DNA of 64,000 bases, taken from positions 3,968,001-4,032,000 of the forward strand of contig JAJTUP010000001.1 in the NCBI GenBank assembly GCA_021399435.1, read 5' to 3'. The translations under genes and the position numbers were made by a program. The notes beneath the pieces were generated by a model that saw only the letters and a program-made list of their open reading frames with translations, searched no databases and was not told the origin of the DNA. Origin of the DNA: Diaporthe sp. PMI_573. Its lineage: Eukaryota; Ascomycota; Sordariomycetes; Diaporthales; Diaporthaceae. Shown here in pieces: positions 55,325 to 64,000 of this stretch (the first letter of the stretch is position 1; every line of letters starts with the position of its first letter).

Positions 55325-57281
55325 ATGGGAAACCAGGACGGAAATGCGTGAAAGAACATGGGAACATGAAGGTATGCTCGGGCCTGGTCACGACTGCGCG
55401 GTCGCATCCAACCACGGCACAGCGCAGCGCCGCATGTCGACTCGGGTCATGCTGACAATCTTGTCCTCAACAGGGCTACGGTTGTTTGTTTTGGTATCTC
55501 GGAGTGGCTGGACATCGGGCATCAAAAAATGATGTTTCATGGAGTTAGACGGCACGGCACTGCATCTTGCCAGTATTGAGATCTCACGAAACCAACGTCC
55601 CCGGACTTTTCTCGAAATAATTCGATACCCGGACGAGCCAAACAAAAATGTGACGAACATCCCTTCGAACCCTGTCCGCTTCATCGTGCCCTCTATGCGA
55701 CCGTCTCGCTTCCGAGCCTCGCCCACCCACGAGACCGTGGCCCGTTGTGCGTGAACTGCCTCGGCTGGCAAAGTCTGTCCGGATGCGCCTGCGGGAGCAA
55801 TTCATATCCGGGGATTCTGGGGCTACCTCGATAGCTCCCATGCCGTAGATCGATCAGGCCTTGAAAAAGCCGCGGCGCTCAAGGTGTACGCCGTGGTACA
55901 GATACGGGTCTGACATTTCCATCTGTCAAGTCGATCCAATTGCTGAAGAGCCTCCGTTCAAGGGATCTTGTCCTTTGGTTGACTGTCACTGTCAGATATC
56001 GCGACCTCAGGCACAATGCCTCTCTTCCAACTGTCTGTGATAAGCAAAGTATAGTAGACGTACAGCTACCAGACCACAGCCAAGTGACTGTAGGTCATGC
56101 ACACCACATGCGAAACTCCTACAGCAGAGAGTCAATGCCGGTGCGTGGGTCTAGCAGCTCGAGCGGCATCCAATGCGACATCTTTACAACAAAATAACTC
56201 CAGCTGCATAGGTCATCTGTATTGTGACACCGTTCCATTGCCGAGACCGGCGCACCAATTGAGAAAAGCTTCCTGCAAGCCGCAACGCCCATGAGACCTT
56301 CGAGGTTCTGCCCGTTCCTCAGCGCTTACACATAATGTGCCCAGCATCATGATGTGAATGACGCTGTGCAATGCCCATGTCTCGCGAAAGTCCCCCAGGC
56401 GGCCACCACTGAGTCCCTAGCAAAGGGCGTTTCTCGCGCAGGAATGCCGGTGGAAACGAACATCTTCGCGATCGCATTTGGTACGAATTGGTAGGCCACA
56501 TCTGACACCTGAGGACCTTGAGTTCCTCAATTCTTCCGGTCTCAAAACTTCTGGATCGGGGCAGACAACGGGGCGCATCCTGGCGTCCTCCAGTCTTCGA
56601 CCTAGCTTGTCCGAGACTGCAGAGGCATCCCCCGCGATCCCAGGACGCCAATTCCTTGACCGGATCCTCTATGTTGATGGACTGCTTGGTCGTGTCGAGG
56701 CTCCCAGTCACTGTGCCCAAGTTTGTTTCGGCATACTGCTTTTTCTCGACATAAATCAAGCGCGGCGTCGTCTGGCTGCTCGCCTCCCACCACCTAAGGC
56801 GCCAACTGGTAAATCATTCTGCGGCTGGCCAGTCCTGCAGTTGTGTAAGAGTGAACTCTAAAGTCATTGCAGTTTTGCTTTCAGGCTGTCTGTACAGAGA
56901 GCCAGAGGTCACGACAGCAGGGCCACAAATTATTCAAGTCTACTTGCCCAGACCGACGGATGCGAGCCTGTCAGTGAAACATCGTGCCTGGCTCCTGAGC
57001 TCCAAACCCTGCCCTGGCAATCATCGGGCTGGCTGGGCTTGCTGGGCCGCCCAGCTGAGGTACGCCGGCAGAACGCGCTAGCCAGGAACAAAGATCGATC
57101 TGCAGGGCCCCATGACGCAGGCAATGAGATCGAGAGATCTGGAGAACGGTGACCAATGCACTCCCTTACCATATGAGCGGAAACATGTGAAGGGAAACCG
57201 TAGGTCCTTGTAGTTCTCAGCAAGTCACCGTCCAAACCTGGATGAAATGAACGTCTCTTCTACCCAAATGCCTACCCATTC
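55325..57281. other. Intergenic region (about 2 kb)
   Basis: Frames up to about 146 codons exist on both strands but overlap one another and lack signatures; none is called. No repeats of note. Confidence 0.45.
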
Positions 57282-59114
57282 ATGACTCTCCACCGTGTGT
57301 ATTCTACAGCTATATCGTGCATTCGACAACCCCTAACAGCCCGCCAACTCGCGACAATGGCATCCAAACGCAAAGCACCAGCAGCCAGCGGCCCGGCCAA
57401 CGGGAGCACGACGGCGAAGAAGCTCAAGACAACATCCCTCTCTGATCCTCACCCCTCCCACAAACAAGCAGAGAAACATGGCATAGTCCTGAGGAAATAC
57501 TACCCCCACGAGATGAGCAACGCTCGTGCTTTGGCATACAACGAAAATGCCCTTGCCCGTCCTATCGAAGAGCTTCAAACCGCCCTGCAGCAGACCTCCG
57601 CTGCTCGCAAGAAGGTGAAGGCCGCGGGGTCTGTAGTACACTGGTTCAAGATGGACCTGAGGATAAGGGACAACACCGCACTCTCCATGGCGAGCGAAAA
57701 GGCCAAGGAAGCCGGTGCCCCCCTGGTCGGGTTGTACATAATTAGCCCTCAAGACTGGGAGGCACACTTGACAGCGCCCATCCGTGTCGATTTCGTGCTG
57801 AGGACCCTGGAGGTTTTAAAGGCCGACTTGGACAGGCTGGATATTCCATTACACGTTGAGGTGGTGGAGAAGAGAAAGGAGATTCCTCAGCGAGTCACCA
57901 AACTGATGGACGACTGGGCGGCCAATCATCTGTATGCCAATATCGAGTACGAGGTCGATGAGCTGCGGCGAGAGGCAATGATGGTGAAAATGCTGGCTGG
58001 TAAAGAGAAGGCTTTCGAGCTCGCGCACGACACATGTGTAGTCCCCCCAGGTAAGCTCATCACTGGCTCCGGGAGGCAATATGCTGTTTACTCTCCCTGG
58101 TACCGCTCCTGGGTCGCACATGTCCATGCAAACCTGGATCTCCTGGAAACCTTTGACAGCCCGTCGAAGAACCCCGCATCCGCGAGGGATAAGTACGAGG
58201 AGCTGTTCGACAGTAAGATCCCAGAGGCACCGGAACAGAAAAGACTCTCAGCAGAAGACGCCAAGAGATACGCCTCCATTTGGCCTGCTGGAGAGCACGA
58301 GGCGCACAAGAGACTGGAAAAGTTCTGCGAGGAGAGGGTTGGCTCATACGGCGCGAAGCGAAACTTCCCTTCGCAGAACGGCACATCGACATTGTCGGTC
58401 CACCTCGCCAGTGGGACAATCAGCGCGAGGACCTGTGTGCGCGCGGCAAGGGACCGCAATACCACCAAGAAACTCGATGCTGGGAACGACGGCATCAAGA
58501 CGTGGATAAGTGAGGTCGCATGGCGGGACTTCTACAAACACGTCCTTGTGAACTGGCCATACATATGCATGAACAAGCCTTTCAAACCCGAGTACTCCAA
58601 CATCGAGTGGTCATACGACAAGGACGGGTTCAACGCCTGGACCGAGGGAAGGACCGGCTTCCCCATTGTCGACGCCGCCATGAGACAGGTACGGGAGATG
58701 GGCTACATGCACAACCGCGCCCGAATGGTTGTCGCCTCGTTCCTCTCGAAGGACCTGCTCATCGACTGGAGGATGGGCGAGCGGTGGTTCATGGAGAACC
58801 TGATCGATGGCGACTTCGCATCGAACAACGGCGGCTGGGGCTTCTCTGCCTCGGTGGGTGTGGACCCACAGCCGTACTTCCGGGTGTTCAACCCGCTGCT
58901 CCAGAGCGAGAAGTTTGACGCCGATGGGGACTATATTCGGAAGTGGATCCCCGAGCTCAAAGACGTCAAGGGGAAGGCCATCCATGATCCGTATGGGAGA
59001 GGCGCGGGTGCAATCGCGAAGAAGGCGGGATACCCAAAGCCAATGGTCGAGCACAAGGGATGCAGAGAGAGGGCGCTGGCGGCTTACAAGAAGGGGATTG
59101 GAGCTGAGAAGTAG
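57282..59114 (+). CDS. phr: Class I CPD photolyase (610 aa)
   Basis: Intronless. It repairs UV-induced cyclobutane pyrimidine dimers using blue light, FAD and an antenna pigment. The antenna-binding domain starts at about residue 118 (W-F-K-M-D-L-R-I-R-D-N-T-A-L). The FAD-binding domain carries T-S-x-L-S-V-H-L-A-S-G-x-I-S, W-R-D-F-Y, T-G-F-P-I-V-D-A-A-M-R-Q, M-H-N-R-A-R-M and N-N-G-G-W-G-F-S-A-S. Residues 1-25 are basic and Ser/Thr-rich without acids, like a mitochondrial presequence. A second Met at residue 26 (M-A-S-K-R-K-A-P) begins a form with a nuclear-type basic cluster, so two products for two compartments are plausible. No light-response element was confidently identified upstream. 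Confidence 0.96.
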   Translation: MTLHRVYSTAISCIRQPLTARQLATMASKRKAPAASGPANGSTTAKKLKTTSLSDPHPSHKQAEKHGIVLRKYYPHEMSNARALAYNENALARPIEELQTALQQTSAARKKVKAAGSVVHWFKMDLRIRDNTALSMASEKAKEAGAPLVGLYIISPQDWEAHLTAPIRVDFVLRTLEVLKADLDRLDIPLHVEVVEKRKEIPQRVTKLMDDWAANHLYANIEYEVDELRREAMMVKMLAGKEKAFELAHDTCVVPPGKLITGSGRQYAVYSPWYRSWVAHVHANLDLLETFDSPSKNPASARDKYEELFDSKIPEAPEQKRLSAEDAKRYASIWPAGEHEAHKRLEKFCEERVGSYGAKRNFPSQNGTSTLSVHLASGTISARTCVRAARDRNTTKKLDAGNDGIKTWISEVAWRDFYKHVLVNWPYICMNKPFKPEYSNIEWSYDKDGFNAWTEGRTGFPIVDAAMRQVREMGYMHNRARMVVASFLSKDLLIDWRMGERWFMENLIDGDFASNNGGWGFSASVGVDPQPYFRVFNPLLQSEKFDADGDYIRKWIPELKDVKGKAIHDPYGRGAGAIAKKAGYPKPMVEHKGCRERALAAYKKGIGAEK

Positions 59115-59605
59115 TCACATAGAGTTACCGAAACCTTGTACAGGCAAGGTCAAGCAGTTGTTTATACTCATGCCTGTTTGGACGTCTGGGTCACGATGCA
59201 AGTCAGCTACAAAAAGACAGTTGCCCCTGTCTGTGACCAAGTACAACAAAGTTGAGCCACGCAATCTGCAGAAGTGGTTGCTGGCATAGGGTGGCACCTC
59301 TCTCGAAACGGCAGCAGCCTCGCCAGGGTGCTTGCACGTTGACGAACAGCGCACCTTCCCATCAAGACGCGTCGAATTCGTGGGCCGTTTCGCGCCAGTG
59401 TTACCTATTCTAGTCTCTTCTACCTTCAGTCTGCCTTGTCTAAAGCAGTGACGCTGCAACTCATTCGCGTCGCAATCCGTCTGCCTCGACCTCGGCCAAC
59501 CACCTCCCTTCGAATCCTCTCCCAGTCCTCGAATCCTATGAACCCGATCCTCAAGACCCCAATCTCGACAGCCGATTGTTCTTGATTCCCCTGCTCGAGG
59601 CCATC
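59115..59605. other. Intergenic region, photolyase to next gene
   Basis: About 490 bases of 3' flank and CT-rich leader for the downstream gene (59400-59590). Nothing else is seen. Confidence 0.45.
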
Positions 59606-60468
59606 ATGTCCCTCAAGCGAGAAGCCGACGCCAGCTTCATCAAGCCTGACCCCAACAAGCGCGTCAAAAGGGAGGGCGGCGATGGCAATTTCAGCCTTTC
59701 CTCTATTCCCATGGCCCCTAATCACGCCGCCACTGTGTCTACGACCCCTTCGGCCACCGCACCCAAGACCGAGGGTGGAGATCGCAAGCCTCTTGCTCCA
59801 GTAAGTGGTACTTTCTGCTGTGTTTCGGTCGAGGGCGCCACAGCCTGCCAACGCGCCCTCCGCCTCTCATTTCTGCACATTTACTACCGCTTCAGTCCTG
59901 CCGCAAAAGAAATGTCCTTCAGAATCGCATGGCAACCTCTTTCTCGTACGCCGTCCGCTGACCTACTTCACGCGTCCAAATTAGCCTCCCAGCTTCGGCG
60001 GCAACCCTGGGAACAGCCGCAAGAAGAAGTTCGTCGGTAACTCCATCAGGGTTCGACGGGGTGACGATTGGGTCTCTGCTCATTTCAACAAGAGAACCAT
60101 GATCGTGGACTTGAACGTGCGTTGCACGCTCCCTAAGCAATGGTCTTCGGTCCAAGTTGAGAAAGAAATCTTCGAGAGGCTCAACAATGCAAAGTTCGAT
60201 ATTCAGCCCACTGAGAAATGGGGCTTCCTTGACCGCAAATTCTCTACAGCTCTCCCCATTGTACGTATACCGACTCAGCCCTTGGGATGCAAGCACGGCT
60301 AACACGTATCGCGCTTGCAAGGAGTTCCCGCTACCTCCCGGGTCCGTTCTCTACGACACATACAATGTGGGTGTTTACGACACCGACGCGAACAAGGTCA
60401 AGGATTCTCCCTCCAACTTGAAAAAGGAGGAAAAGGTCTCCCAGCCAAAGTACGAGCGTTCCGAATAG
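59606..60468 (+). CDS. Uncharacterised basic, probably nuclear protein (205 aa, three exons)
   Basis: Exons are 59606-59800, 59985-60260 and 60322-60468; all junctions are phase 0 and use GTAAGT or GTACGT donors. The N-terminus has a basic cluster (K-R-V-K-R-E) that could be a nuclear import signal, followed by a Ser/Thr/Pro-rich linker. Exon 2 begins P-P-S-F-G-G-N-P-G-N-S-R-K-K-K and then forms a compact alpha/beta-looking domain (I-R-V-R-R-G-D-D-W, M-I-V-D-L-N-V, E-K-W-G-F-L-D-R-K-F). Exon 3 gives a beta-rich stretch (L-P-P-G-S-V-L-Y-D-T-Y-N-V-G-V-Y) and a Lys/Glu tail. I do not recognise the family. The clean splicing and the ordered central domain support a real gene. Confidence 0.75.
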
Positions 60469-61847
60469 ACAGGAGCCCCGTGGGCAAGACACAGGCATAG
60501 TTTTGGGGGAAATTCGATCGAGTAAGGACAAGGCTCTTGTACGTGTGATGGAACTACCTCGATTCCAGCTGCAGTCCAGATGGTATGAATGCATTAAGTT
60601 GTTCTGGAAAATAGGCACGAAGATGTGCTTCCACTTTGCTTTGGAAAAGGGCCCAATCAGTCTCGAAAGGTCCTCTGGTCTGGAGGAAGGAAAAGGGTCA
60701 AAATCATATCAATACCGGAAGTTCGCACACATGATCATTTTGTTCTCGCCTATTGAGGAGTCCTGTAAAGGGTGACAGAAACAAAAATGGATTTGCTTTT
60801 CTGAGAACATCTGCTGACCCATCACTACGAATGTGCGGTGTCGTATACACATGTCCGCATTGCCATACAATCCTTGCCACGCGAAGCCGTGCAAAATTCC
60901 GGCGCAGGGGCAGCAGTGCTCGGGCATTGCTGTTTCAAACATCGAGCCACCTCCAGGGGCGTGCGGTGCACAGCTGAAACGCTTGCTGTGCTGATGCGAC
61001 ACTGTGAGTGGGCCACCAAAGTACGAAGCTGGACGTTCTATATAATCTGGCAGAGTCACTCCTCATTGTCTTTCTTTGAGGGACTTTTCTTTCCGCAGTC
61101 CCCTCGTTCTCCGGGATCAAACTCCTCGGCGGCCTTCGAGTTTCGCCAAAGTCTGCCTCCGGGCCGGCACCACGACTCATGGCCCCATAACGGGCCTGCC
61201 CGCGGCTTGCACCATCGGGACCGGTCAAAATCGAACCGCGATCGAGGAGCCATCGACAACGATGTTCTCAGTTCCGCCTCTTGAGCACCGTCTCCCCTGC
61301 GACGGAAGATCGGAGGTGTAGAGCGCAGAGAACCACCCCATGCGATCCGCATCATGATTTGAGTAGGGCTTCAATCTGTGGCCTCTGTTCGTCCTGATAG
61401 TGTTGAGCGCAAAAATCCTCCGTCGGCTGACTGGGACCCATCTGCTGCCCGCCTCCACCGCTGCAGATGTCAACAACGCCCAACGCTCCCGGTCAGCCAG
61501 ATGTTGAGCCCCCCGTCCGGCCCCCACTGGAAGATATCGTTTCCTAGCCGCTAGGCTGGGGCACAATCTGGAAGTGGCCGCGTTGTCGGATCAGAAAACC
61601 TGTCTGACCCACACTGCAAGCGCTTCGCCTGTGGTCACCCGTTCGTTGACTCACGGGCGTGATCTTGCAGTGGTCGTGTTTGTCGGACAAAGCCCGTCTG
61701 GCCCCGCTGGAAGGCCTCGTGCGTATACTCATTCACACCCACCGGATGAGCACGGCCTGGAAGCTGGAGAAGTCGGACGGGCACGTCTTCCGCGGAAAGT
61801 TTAGACGACGTCACTCCCGGTTCCCTTTTACCTCAGCAGGGGAGATA

Positions 61848-61873
61848 CACACACACACACACACACACACACG
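61848..61873. repeat. (AC)13 microsatellite
   Basis: Perfect AC dinucleotide run followed by an imperfect ACAC/TGTG stretch to about 61898. Confidence 0.9.
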
Positions 61874-62253
61874 TCCGCACACACATGTGCGTGTGTATCA
61901 GGGAAGAAAGCATACGACGAACGACAATTTGAACTGGGAATTATTTAACGCTCGGTCTCGCGCGCACATGGAAGTGTCGACTCTCTGCCGGAAGTCACCC
62001 TCCTGCCCCGCCACATCTTTGGTTCCCGCATCGCTTGCTGTGGTCGAACCTCCGTGGTCTGCGCGGCGGAGGAGCTGGAGGTGATGTGAGTCCGCTGGAA
62101 TGGAAGACGCGCGGATCTTGAGAGAAGAATGATGGGACGTTGTCCTGGACGCGTTGAAGACGGACCTAAGTCAGCCCCTCATAATGCAGAGAGTGGGGCA
62201 AATTTTTTGTGCCTGATGAAGCACTTGGGAAGAGGGTTTCGAGATGTGGCCGA

Positions 62254-62279
62254 CCATCTACTACAAATGTAGTAGATGG
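62254..62279. repeat. Perfect 11-bp inverted repeat with 4-nt loop
   Basis: Arms CCATCTACTAC (62254-62264) and GTAGTAGATGG (62269-62279) flank AAAT. It could be a hairpin or dimeric protein site. No T-run follows, so it is not a Pol III terminator. Confidence 0.75.
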
Positions 62280-63044
62280 AAGAGGCCCATTGGCTATGTC
62301 CTTGGAAACTGTGTGGAGGGTCCCTTGTTGGAGTGCCTGGACCTTTTCGTGGTGCAAGGGATGAGATGCACCATTTTGATTGAGTGTATCGACGAACACA
62401 GGCAGTCAGGCAGTTGAATGTTCACACAGTCGAATACATGTTCGTTATCTACTTGGGTGCTTTGAGCTGTCTTGTTGAAACGGAGTCCACATGTGAAACT
62501 GCAGGCCGCCAATGCTCATGTCTGGCTTGGAGGACCCAATTTGTCACGCAATGGTCGCCCAAAAACATGCAGATATCCTGTGATCTGCATCAAAGACACT
62601 CCCCCTTCTTCCCAGCACCACAGGAGCAGGTGAAGTCCAAAGGGGGTCTCTCCTTGCATCGAAACTGCCGTCATGCCAACACAGCAGCTGGAATCATGGC
62701 CTAGGCAGGGTCCTAGGTTGACACAGAGATTTTCGAGTAATGTACGAGGCACCCGTCAGTCATGTTGGCCTGAATCGGTCAAGACACACACAGTCGTCGA
62801 TCCCGGTAGCAGGTTACACTCACAGGGTTAGGGGTGCTGTCGCTTGAAGCTACCTACACAGTAACACGCTCGACAGCCGCTTTCTGGCCCGTGCACGACA
62901 GGGATTCGGGGCCCCATCTGCCAGGGGCACCCATGCTCAGGCGGCCCGGCCCACTCCAACACAAAATTTTCATCATGTGGATATCGCATATAACCTCAAT
63001 TTCCACACCGGGATTCCAACAAGACACACGGCGTCTTTCGAGAC

Positions 63045-63170
63045 GCCCGGCTAGCTCAATCGGTAGAGCGTGAGACTCTTACTAAGATCATCATGAGGAT
63101 CATCATGAGACCCTCACGATTGTGAAAAGAACCGATCTCAAGGTTGTGGGTTCGACCCCCACGTCGGGCT
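63045..63170 (+). tRNA. tRNA-Lys (anticodon CUU) with 53-nt intron
   Basis: The acceptor stem GCCCGGC pairs with GTCGGGC; the discriminator is T. The A-box TAGCTCAATCGG and B-box GGTTCGACCCC are intact Pol III promoter elements. The anticodon CTT is at 63078-63080 and the next base is A. The intron runs 63082-63134, in the canonical place one base after the anticodon. The mature RNA is 73 nt. The intron is long for this position and contains a perfect tandem 12-bp duplication (63086-63109). Confidence 0.95.
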
Positions 63171-63509
63171 CAATTCCCGGCGATAATCGCCTCATCTTTT
63201 GCTCTTTTGCTCTTTTGCCTGTTGTGTCGCCTGAGGGCATCGTGGGGTGGCGCGGTGCTTGCATTGGAGACCATGTAGCAGGCCTGCTAGGTGGCTATAA
63301 CTATTGTGATGTGTACTCAACCTGCGTTGACCATGATGTGGGGGTGTGAACAGTTGGTATTGCGTGTGATGATGTAGGATGGGCACACAAGTGCCTGCGC
63401 AGAGATGTCAAAGCCCGGCAAGAGAAGACTGTATATTAGTACCTGATGCCTCTGTGCATGTGTCTGGCTGCGAGAATTAGATGACCCGTGGAATATCCTC
63501 GACTGCAGC
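63171..63509. other. Region between tRNA and JmjC fragment
   Basis: Contains the Pol III terminator. Beyond it no gene is supported, although the upstream part of the JmjC pseudogene may extend into its right end. Confidence 0.4.
63197..63216 (+). terminator. Pol III terminator (three T4 runs)
   Basis: TTTT occurs at 63197-63200, 63205-63208 and 63213-63216 in 8-base iterations, 27-46 bases downstream of the tRNA. This gives a primary terminator and two back-ups. Confidence 0.6.
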
Positions 63510-64000
63510 TGTCCGCTTCCTTCTACACTGCCTGACTTCTTAACGGGGTGGAACTGCTAGCTCCTGGCTCGGATACGCGACAAGGTGCTAAACGGAGATA
63601 GCGCCGAGAGGGCTTTGGCAAGTAGAGAAGATTGGGCTGACTGGAGAGATATTGAACACTAGGTGCTTCTATCGGAAGGAGGACATTGTACAGCGGCCCA
63701 CACGGACAGCCACGGCCTCGCGACATGGATAACTATCCAGGAAGGTTTATTCGGCTTCGCGTGGATGTCTCATCCAACTAAAGAACAGCGCGAAGAGTGG
63801 ATCGGGAAGATCGAGCACCACGATGACACGAAACAATGGCGTTACTGGATCCTTAAGCCCGGACAGGCCATTTTATTCCCCTCTGGTACGATTCACAGTG
63901 TCTTCCGGATTCGAAAAGGACAGACACTTGGTCTGGGGGGGCATATCCTTCAATGGTCTGGCATTGACCAGTGGATAGATGTGCTCAACGAGCAGGTTCA
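63510..64000 (+). pseudogene. JmjC-domain family fragment, broken by two TAG codons and cut by the window edge
   Basis: One frame reads C-P-L-P-S-T-L-P-D-F-L-T-G-W-N-C, then TAG (63558-63560), then L-L-A-R-I-R-D-K-V-L, then W-A-D-W-R-D-I-E-H, TAG (63660-63662), then V-L-L-S-E-G-G-H-C-T-A-A-H-T-D-S-H-G-L. It stays open to the end. The segment after the second stop holds the Fe(II)-binding His-x-Asp (H-T-D), I-Q-E-G-L-F-G-F-A-W, the W-R-Y-W-I-L-K-P-G-Q strand, the distal G-T-I-H-S-V-F-R and G-G-H-I-L-Q-W-S-G-I, typical of a large fungal JmjC/cupin family. Coding similarity appears to run through both stops, so these look like nonsense changes (CAG to TAG, TGG to TAG). Alternatively each TAG could be a splice acceptor of an intron I could not place. 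Confidence 0.65.

Larger units (their letters stand above)
60469..63044. other. Gene-poor region (2.6 kb)
   Basis: No supported protein gene. It holds an (AC)n microsatellite (61848-61873) and an 11-bp perfect hairpin (62254-62279). Frames up to about 150 codons lack signatures. Confidence 0.45.

Noticed and set aside
56319..56861. Opposed frames of 127 and 146 codons
   Set aside because: They overlap antisense to each other and neither shows a domain or splice pattern; no basis to choose either.
60838..61284. 148-codon plus-strand frame in the gene-poor region
   Set aside because: No signature; antisense frames of similar length are equally open.
1..64000. CRISPR arrays, prophage, rRNA operons, bacterial operons
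   Set aside because: The window is fungal nuclear DNA; no spaced direct-repeat array, rRNA signature or phage gene was seen.

Overview
The window reads as a filamentous ascomycete (Pezizomycotina) chromosome, most like a Sordariomycete. Genes lie on both strands without operons and carry short introns (about 47-120 nt, GT..AG with a CTRAC-type branch site near the 3' end). Fungal-specific families are present: a Zn2Cys6/fungal_trans regulator, an OPT transporter, a PMC1-type Ca2+-ATPase and MTC1. No rRNA, CRISPR array or intact transposon was seen. One intron-containing tRNA-Lys(CUU) lies near the right end.

Layout. 0-9.1 kb: a C2H2 zinc-finger gene at the left edge, an ankyrin-repeat protein, a stand-alone receiver-domain protein, a small membrane protein and a 799-aa Ser/Thr-rich secreted protein. 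10-21.7 kb: ribosomal protein uL14 (RPL23), a 1645-aa AT-hook nuclear protein, MTC1. 24-32.2 kb (more accessory in character): OPT transporter, PPIL1-like cyclophilin, feruloyl-esterase-like hydrolase, CYP504-like P450. 34.5-43.1 kb: Ca2+-ATPase, SRPK-like kinase, divergent Ras-like GTPase. 44.6-60.5 kb: Zn2Cys6 regulator, NUDT19-like Nudix hydrolase, SLX4, ribosomal protein eS21, CPD photolyase, a conserved-looking nuclear protein of unknown role. 60.5-64 kb: a gene-poor stretch with microsatellites, the tRNA, and a JmjC-family gene fragment broken by two in-frame TAG codons.

The most interesting signal is in the introns. Introns at 25702-25806, 26822-26922 (both in the OPT gene) and 29043-29146 (in the unrelated esterase gene) are near-copies of one another (family A, about 100 nt). 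Introns at 26075-26261 (OPT) and 37500-37688 (Ca2+-ATPase) are near-copies of a different, 187-189-nt sequence with a conserved internal hairpin (family B). Unrelated genes sharing intron sequence is the hallmark of introner-like elements, that is, mobile or copied introns. Two families lie within 12 kb, and possible eroded family B ends occur in the ankyrin and kinase genes.

Exon structures below were derived by hand from reading frame, splice consensus and protein-family continuity. Each multi-exon model was checked for phase.
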